Origin: Aeromonas sanarellii
Lineage (GTDB): Bacteria; Pseudomonadota; Gammaproteobacteria; Enterobacterales; Aeromonadaceae
NCBI RefSeq assembly: GCF_000820085.1
Contig: NZ_CDBN01000021.1
Location: forward strand, 248,001-312,000
Direction: 5' to 3'
Length of the DNA: 64,000 nucleotides
The translations under genes were made by a program, and so were the position numbers. Shown here in pieces: positions 60,559 to 64,000 of the stretch (the stretch's first letter is position 1; each line of letters starts with the position of its first letter). A model generated the notes under the pieces. That model saw nothing but the letters and a program-made list of their open reading frames with translations, did no database searches and was not told the origin of the DNA.

Positions 60559-61938
60559 ATGCATACCCTGGAACAGCTTCGTGCAGGTAAACTCTGCGGC
60601 GCCCGCCACCTGAAACTCGCTGAAGGACTCACGGTTTTCCCGCCCGAGATCCTGAGCCTCAAGGAGACGCTGGAGGTGCTGGATCTCACCGGCAACCAAC
60701 TGAGCGAGTTGCCGGACGGTTTGGCCGAATGCAAGAAACTGCGCATTCTCTTCTGCTCCGAGAACCGCTTCACCGAGTTGCCCGAGGTGCTGGGGCGCTG
60801 CCCCGCGCTCACCATGGTGGGCTTCAAGGCCAACCGGATTGAAGTGGTCTCCCCGACATCACTGCCCACCAAACTGCGCTGGCTTATTCTGACCGACAAC
60901 GAGATTGAGTCGCTGCCGGACGAGCTGGGCCAGTGCAATGCCCTGCAAAAGCTGATGCTCTCGGGCAACCGCCTGCGCGAGCTGCCGGCAAGCCTGGCCA
61001 ACTGCCACCGGCTCGAGCTGTTGCGCATCGCCGCCAACCGGCTCGAGGTCTTCCCCGACTGGCTGCTGGCGCTACCGCGCCTCAGCTGGCTCGCCTACGC
61101 GGGCAACCCCTTCAGCGACAGGCTGGAGCGTCGGCTGGGGCAGTGCGCCTCGGTGGCCGATATCCCCTGGGCTGCCCTGACCCTGGGCGAGTTGCTGGGG
61201 CAGGGGGCGTCCGGCGTGATCCATCGTGCCGGGCTGGATGGGGAGGAGGGGACGCAGGCGGTGGCGGTCAAGCTCTTCAAGGGGGCCGTGACCAGCGACG
61301 GTCTGCCCCGCTGCGAGCTGGCGGTGTCGCTCGCCGCCGGCTACCACCCCAACCTGGTCGGCGTGGTGGGCAGGGTGGGGGATCACCCCTCCGGGATCCC
61401 GGCGCTGGTGATGGCGCTGATACCCCCGGATTATGTCAACCTGGCGGGGCCGCCCAGCCTGGACTCCTGCACCCGGGATGTCTATCCGGCCGGGGTGCGC
61501 TTCACACCCGCCGCGCTGCTCAGCCTGGCGCAGGGCGTGGTGAGCGCCGCACGGCATCTGCACGGGCGGGGCATACTGCAAGGCGATCTCTATGCCCATA
61601 ACCTGTTGCACTCTGTGCAAGGCAAAGAGCAAGGAGAGGGGCAAGAACAAGCACAGGGCCGGGTCCTGCTCGGCGACTTTGGCGCCGCCTCCTGTTACGA
61701 CCGAGCCGATGAGGTGTTGGCCGGGCGGTTGGAGCGCCTGGAGGTACGGGCCTTCGGCTGCCTGCTGGAGGAGCTGCTGGCGCGCTGTGATGCCCGGGAT
61801 GACGATCTTGAGGCGCTTCATCGTCTGGCCGAAGAGTGTCTGCTGGACGCCGTGCCTCAGCGCCCCTCCTTTGCGCGCATCGCCGCACGGCTCGACGCAG
61901 CGCTGGCCCGGCTTGTGGCCGAGCCGGTGGCGGTATGA
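60559..61938 (+). CDS. Leucine-rich-repeat protein kinase
   Basis: A 459-residue cytosolic protein. Residues 15-190 are about seven LRRs of the LxxLxLxxNxLxxLP type; residues about 207-450 are a protein-kinase fold. The kinase keeps the glycine loop LGQGASG (213-219), Lys238 (VAVKLF), Glu253, Asp343 and Asn348 of the catalytic loop (LQGDLYAHN) and DFG (373-375). The catalytic-loop histidine is Gln341. Such LRR kinases occur in Vibrio and Shewanella with unknown substrates. The promoter TATAAT lies about 95 bases upstream. Confidence 0.85.
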   Translation: MHTLEQLRAGKLCGARHLKLAEGLTVFPPEILSLKETLEVLDLTGNQLSELPDGLAECKKLRILFCSENRFTELPEVLGRCPALTMVGFKANRIEVVSPTSLPTKLRWLILTDNEIESLPDELGQCNALQKLMLSGNRLRELPASLANCHRLELLRIAANRLEVFPDWLLALPRLSWLAYAGNPFSDRLERRLGQCASVADIPWAALTLGELLGQGASGVIHRAGLDGEEGTQAVAVKLFKGAVTSDGLPRCELAVSLAAGYHPNLVGVVGRVGDHPSGIPALVMALIPPDYVNLAGPPSLDSCTRDVYPAGVRFTPAALLSLAQGVVSAARHLHGRGILQGDLYAHNLLHSVQGKEQGEGQEQAQGRVLLGDFGAASCYDRADEVLAGRLERLEVRAFGCLLEELLARCDARDDDLEALHRLAEECLLDAVPQRPSFARIAARLDAALARLVAEPVAV

Positions 61939-62102
61939 CCCTCCGGCCGGGAGCCATCCCTCTCAAGGCTACGGGGCTGGGGCCTATCCAGGCAGGTCAC
62001 GGCTTGTTTTGCAAAAAGGGTGGGGACGGACGGAGCGGGGCTTGCACCGCCTCGGTGAAGTTGTGATAGTGATGCATCATTGCAGATGACGGGAGGATGA
62101 GG

Positions 62103-62750
62103 ATGGAAGCGGCGTTTTGGCATCAGAAGTGGAAAGAGAACCGGATTGGCTTTCATCAGGCAGACTTCAACCGCTGGCTGCAATCCTGGTGGTCTGCCCA
62201 GCAGGGGGACGAACCCGTGCTGGTGCCCCTGTGCGGCAAGTCCCGCGACATGCTCTGGCTGCGCGAGCAGGGTCATCCGGTGGATGGCTTCGAGCTCTCC
62301 GGGCTCGCCATTACCCAGTTTTTCGGCGAGAACAAGCTGAGTGCAGAGACAAGCGAGGTGGGCCCCTATCAGTGCCACCGGCACGAGGATCTGCGCATCT
62401 ACCAGGGGGATTTTTTCGCCGCCCCCGAGCTGGGTCGACGTTATCGGCTGGTCTATGACAGGGCCGCCCTCATCGCCCTGCCGACGGCCATGCGCCGCCA
62501 GTATGCGACCCTGATGAGCCGCATGGTGGAGGCGGGGGGACAGATCCTGCTGGTGACCCTCGAGTATCAACCCGAGCAGCAGCAACAACCGCCGTTCTCG
62601 GTGGGGGAGATGGAGGTGCGTACCCTGTTCGAGCGTGACTTTGGCGTGGAGGTGCTGGGCCGGGCGGCGGAGCTGGATCACCCCAGAGTGCTCTCGGGGC
62701 AGCTCTCCTATTTCGATGAGGTGGCCTATCGCCTGATCCGCAGGGGGTGA
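62103..62750 (+). CDS. tpm: Thiopurine S-methyltransferase
   Basis: A SAM-dependent methyltransferase that methylates thiopurines and, in Pseudomonas and Aeromonas, selenium and tellurium compounds. The 215-residue product has FWHQKWKENRIGFHQADFN, the SAM motif VLVPLCGKSRDMLWLREQGH, VDGFELS and YDRAALIALP. I chose the ATG at 62103, six bases after GGGAGG; an ATG two codons upstream abuts it. A single gene behind the LRR-kinase. Confidence 0.93.
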   Translation: MEAAFWHQKWKENRIGFHQADFNRWLQSWWSAQQGDEPVLVPLCGKSRDMLWLREQGHPVDGFELSGLAITQFFGENKLSAETSEVGPYQCHRHEDLRIYQGDFFAAPELGRRYRLVYDRAALIALPTAMRRQYATLMSRMVEAGGQILLVTLEYQPEQQQQPPFSVGEMEVRTLFERDFGVEVLGRAAELDHPRVLSGQLSYFDEVAYRLIRRG

Positions 62751-62808
62751 GGCAAAACTGTGATCCCGCCTGACAAAGCGACAGGCGCCTTCCCCTTTCT
62801 TACCTCCT

Positions 62809-62850
62809 TTGACATAGATCAACGTGGTAAATCGGGGGAATGCCTAAGAT
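62809..62850 (+). promoter_or_regulatory. FNR-type class II promoter
   Basis: TTGACATAGATCAA (62809-62822) matches 9 of 10 fixed positions of the FNR box TTGAT-N4-ATCAA. A -10 element TAAGAT lies at 62845-62850. A start at about 62857 would put the box centre at -41.5, the classic class II position. Confidence 0.7.
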
Positions 62851-62856
62851 GAGGCT

Positions 62857-63016
62857 GTTTCTCAATCACTGCTGGTGCCGACTGATGGGCTCTGGTTTGA
62901 ACTCTCAGGCCGACCATCAACCCAGTGTCTGATTTTCACGCTCATGTTCACTTTTGGCGGCTCTGTCGCAATTGTTTTATGGTTTTTCCAGCCGACCCCC
63001 AGGGGTCGGCTTTTTA
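62857..63016 (+). ncRNA. Candidate FNR-activated small RNA
   Basis: From the predicted start to a strong terminator is about 160 bases with no credible gene. The 3' part is U-rich (TTGTTTTATGGTTTTT), as in Hfq-binding sRNAs, and the end is an intrinsic terminator with stem AGCCGACCCC. The layout matches FnrS of E. coli, but I see no clear sequence match beyond the AGCCGAC/GTCGGCT terminator. A 30-codon frame at 62840-62932 (MPKMRLFLNHCWCRL start, GGGGGA before it) would begin upstream of the predicted start. Confidence 0.5.
62990..63016 (+). terminator. Terminator of the candidate sRNA
   Basis: AGCCGACCCC and GGGGTCGGCT followed by TTTT. It faces the convergent protease gene. Confidence 0.85.
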
Positions 63017-63055
63017 TTGCCGGCGAGCGAGAGTCGGGGGAGGGGCGAGGCGGGA

Positions 63056-64000
63056 TCAGGCCTCGAAGGTGGCGGCATTGAGCCGAAACGCCCTGGGGTC
63101 GTCGATGAACTGGCCGGTGATCCGCTCGTCGTGCTCGTGGCCCAGGCCATAGCTGCAGAGGATCAACCGATCCGAGGTACGTGAGCGCAACTGGGTGATA
63201 AAGCGCACCAGATCGGCGCGACTGAGCCTGCCCACCTCCTCGCGTACCCGCTCCCGCTGATCGAAGCCCAGATCCTTGTTGCCTATGCTGACCCAGAGCC
63301 GCTGGCCGCGGCTGCGCAGGTTGGCATCCCGCTCGCTGAGCTGGGCCTGCAGGCCCGCCTTGCTGTCCTGCCACTGCTGCTCGGTGAACTCCAGCATGGC
63401 GAGCGGGAAGAGATCGATGAACTCTTCCACCGCGTCCAGCAGGATCTGCGGCCCCGCCACGGGGGACTGGATATAGAAGATGAGGCCCGGGTGGCGGTTG
63501 AGGGGCAGGTTGCCGGCCCCCACCACGTAACCGAGCTGCTGGCGGGTGCGCAGCTCGTGGAAGAAGGTGGAGGACATGATGTGGTTGGCCAGGGTGAAGC
63601 AGGCGAGATCCCGTGCCCGGGTGGTGCGGGACTGGTAGTAGACCAGGAGCGCCGAGTCTTCGTGCTCGCAGCCCTGCTCGCGAATGAGGGTGCCCCTATC
63701 CTGGATGGAGATGAGGGGGCGGCGGGTCTCGGCGCTGGGCTGACTGCTGGGACCGAGGTGGCGCTCCAGCAGGGACGCGAGTTCGAGGGCCTCGGCCGCC
63801 GTCCAGTCGCCGTGCACCAGGGTCTCGATGTGCACCTCGGCGAAGAGCCGGGAGACGAAGTCGGGCATCTCGCCAAGTTCGATGGTGCGCAGGTGGCGCA
63901 GCAGTTGCTCGAACGGCGGGTTGTTGGGTTGCAGCAAACTGGTGAGCTGGTTGAACAGCTGGGAGATGGGGCGGGTCTTGGACTGGTTCTCCCAGTTGCG
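63056..64000 (-). CDS. ptrA: Pitrilysin/insulinase-family protease, C-terminal part
   Basis: The frame is open to the window edge, so only the last 314 residues are present; the start lies beyond 64000. The sequence matches the C-terminal inactive half of M16A peptidases (protease III, insulin-degrading enzyme): LVYYQSRTTRARDLACFTLANHIMSS, FFHELRTRQQLGYVVGAGN and FTEQQWQDSKAGL. The zinc site HxxEH would be in the missing part. In E. coli the product is periplasmic. An internal ATG-like start at 63937 is not the true start. Confidence 0.88.
   Translation of the reverse strand, partial: RNWENQSKTRPISQLFNQLTSLLQPNNPPFEQLLRHLRTIELGEMPDFVSRLFAEVHIETLVHGDWTAAEALELASLLERHLGPSSQPSAETRRPLISIQDRGTLIREQGCEHEDSALLVYYQSRTTRARDLACFTLANHIMSSTFFHELRTRQQLGYVVGAGNLPLNRHPGLIFYIQSPVAGPQILLDAVEEFIDLFPLAMLEFTEQQWQDSKAGLQAQLSERDANLRSRGQRLWVSIGNKDLGFDQRERVREEVGRLSRADLVRFITQLRSRTSDRLILCSYGLGHEHDERITGQFIDDPRAFRLNAATFEA

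Noticed and set aside
62840..62932. 30-codon frame with GGGGGA before its ATG
   Set aside because: It would start upstream of the transcription start predicted from the FNR box and -10 element, so the sRNA reading is preferred; not fully excluded.

Overview
The window reads as a piece of the chromosome of a high-GC gammaproteobacterium, most likely Aeromonas. Protein sequences resemble their E. coli, Vibrio and Pseudomonas counterparts throughout. Several blocks follow the E. coli gene order: cspD/clpS-clpA-infA-aat, trxB-lrp-ftsK-lolA-rarA-serS, sapABCDF-pspF/pspABC-ycjX-ycjF-tyrR, and guaB-guaA. The species assignment is inference from gene content and composition, because no rRNA or tRNA gene lies in the window.

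Layout. 0.3-1.4 kb: asd (aspartate family biosynthesis). 1.6-6.4 kb: a protein-turnover block with cspD, clpS, clpA, infA and the two aminoacyl-protein transferases bpt and aat, close to a complete bacterial N-degron pathway. 6.4-8.2 kb: a glycine-zipper envelope protein and a double-receiver diguanylate cyclase, where E. coli has cydDC. 8.3-17.6 kb: trxB, ald, lrp, ftsK, lolA, rarA, serS. 17.7-19.8 kb: cvpA-purF. 19.9-24.1 kb: ascB-ascF with the divergent repressor ascG and a perfect palindromic operator. 24.2-24.9 kb: miaE. 25.0-30.9 kb: the sap peptide ABC transporter operon. 31.0-36.1 kb: pspF facing pspABC from a sigma-54 promoter, then ycjX-ycjF. 36.1-39.1 kb: phhA-phhB-tyrR, aromatic amino acid catabolism and its regulator. 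39.3-41.6 kb: the YfiR-YfiN-YfiB c-di-GMP module. 41.9-47.8 kb: Fur-type heme/iron genes hutW and tonB-exbB-exbD around xseA and an EamA transporter. 48.2-51.4 kb: a large multimodular secreted alpha-amylase. 52.0-56.1 kb: a YitT-family membrane protein, guaB and guaA. 56.1-58.6 kb: an AT-rich accessory patch with an unknown membrane protein, an AbiU2-like HEPN protein and a REPIN-like repeat. 58.6-64.0 kb: an AraC-MGMT fusion, an SDR oxidoreductase, an LRR-kinase, tpm, an apparent FNR-driven small RNA and the 3' part of a pitrilysin-family protease gene.

The most unexpected structure is in the sap operon. After each of sapB, sapC and sapD lies a diverged second copy of that gene's own last ~20 codons, each with one extra codon, ending 18-38 bases before the next gene's start or, for sapC, about 83 bases before it. 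A 22-codon reading frame with its own ribosome binding site is packed between sapA and sapB with 2-base gaps. The other strong candidates for something new are the FNR class II promoter plus terminator at 62.8-63.0 kb, which looks like an anaerobic sRNA gene, and the AT-rich HEPN patch behind guaA.
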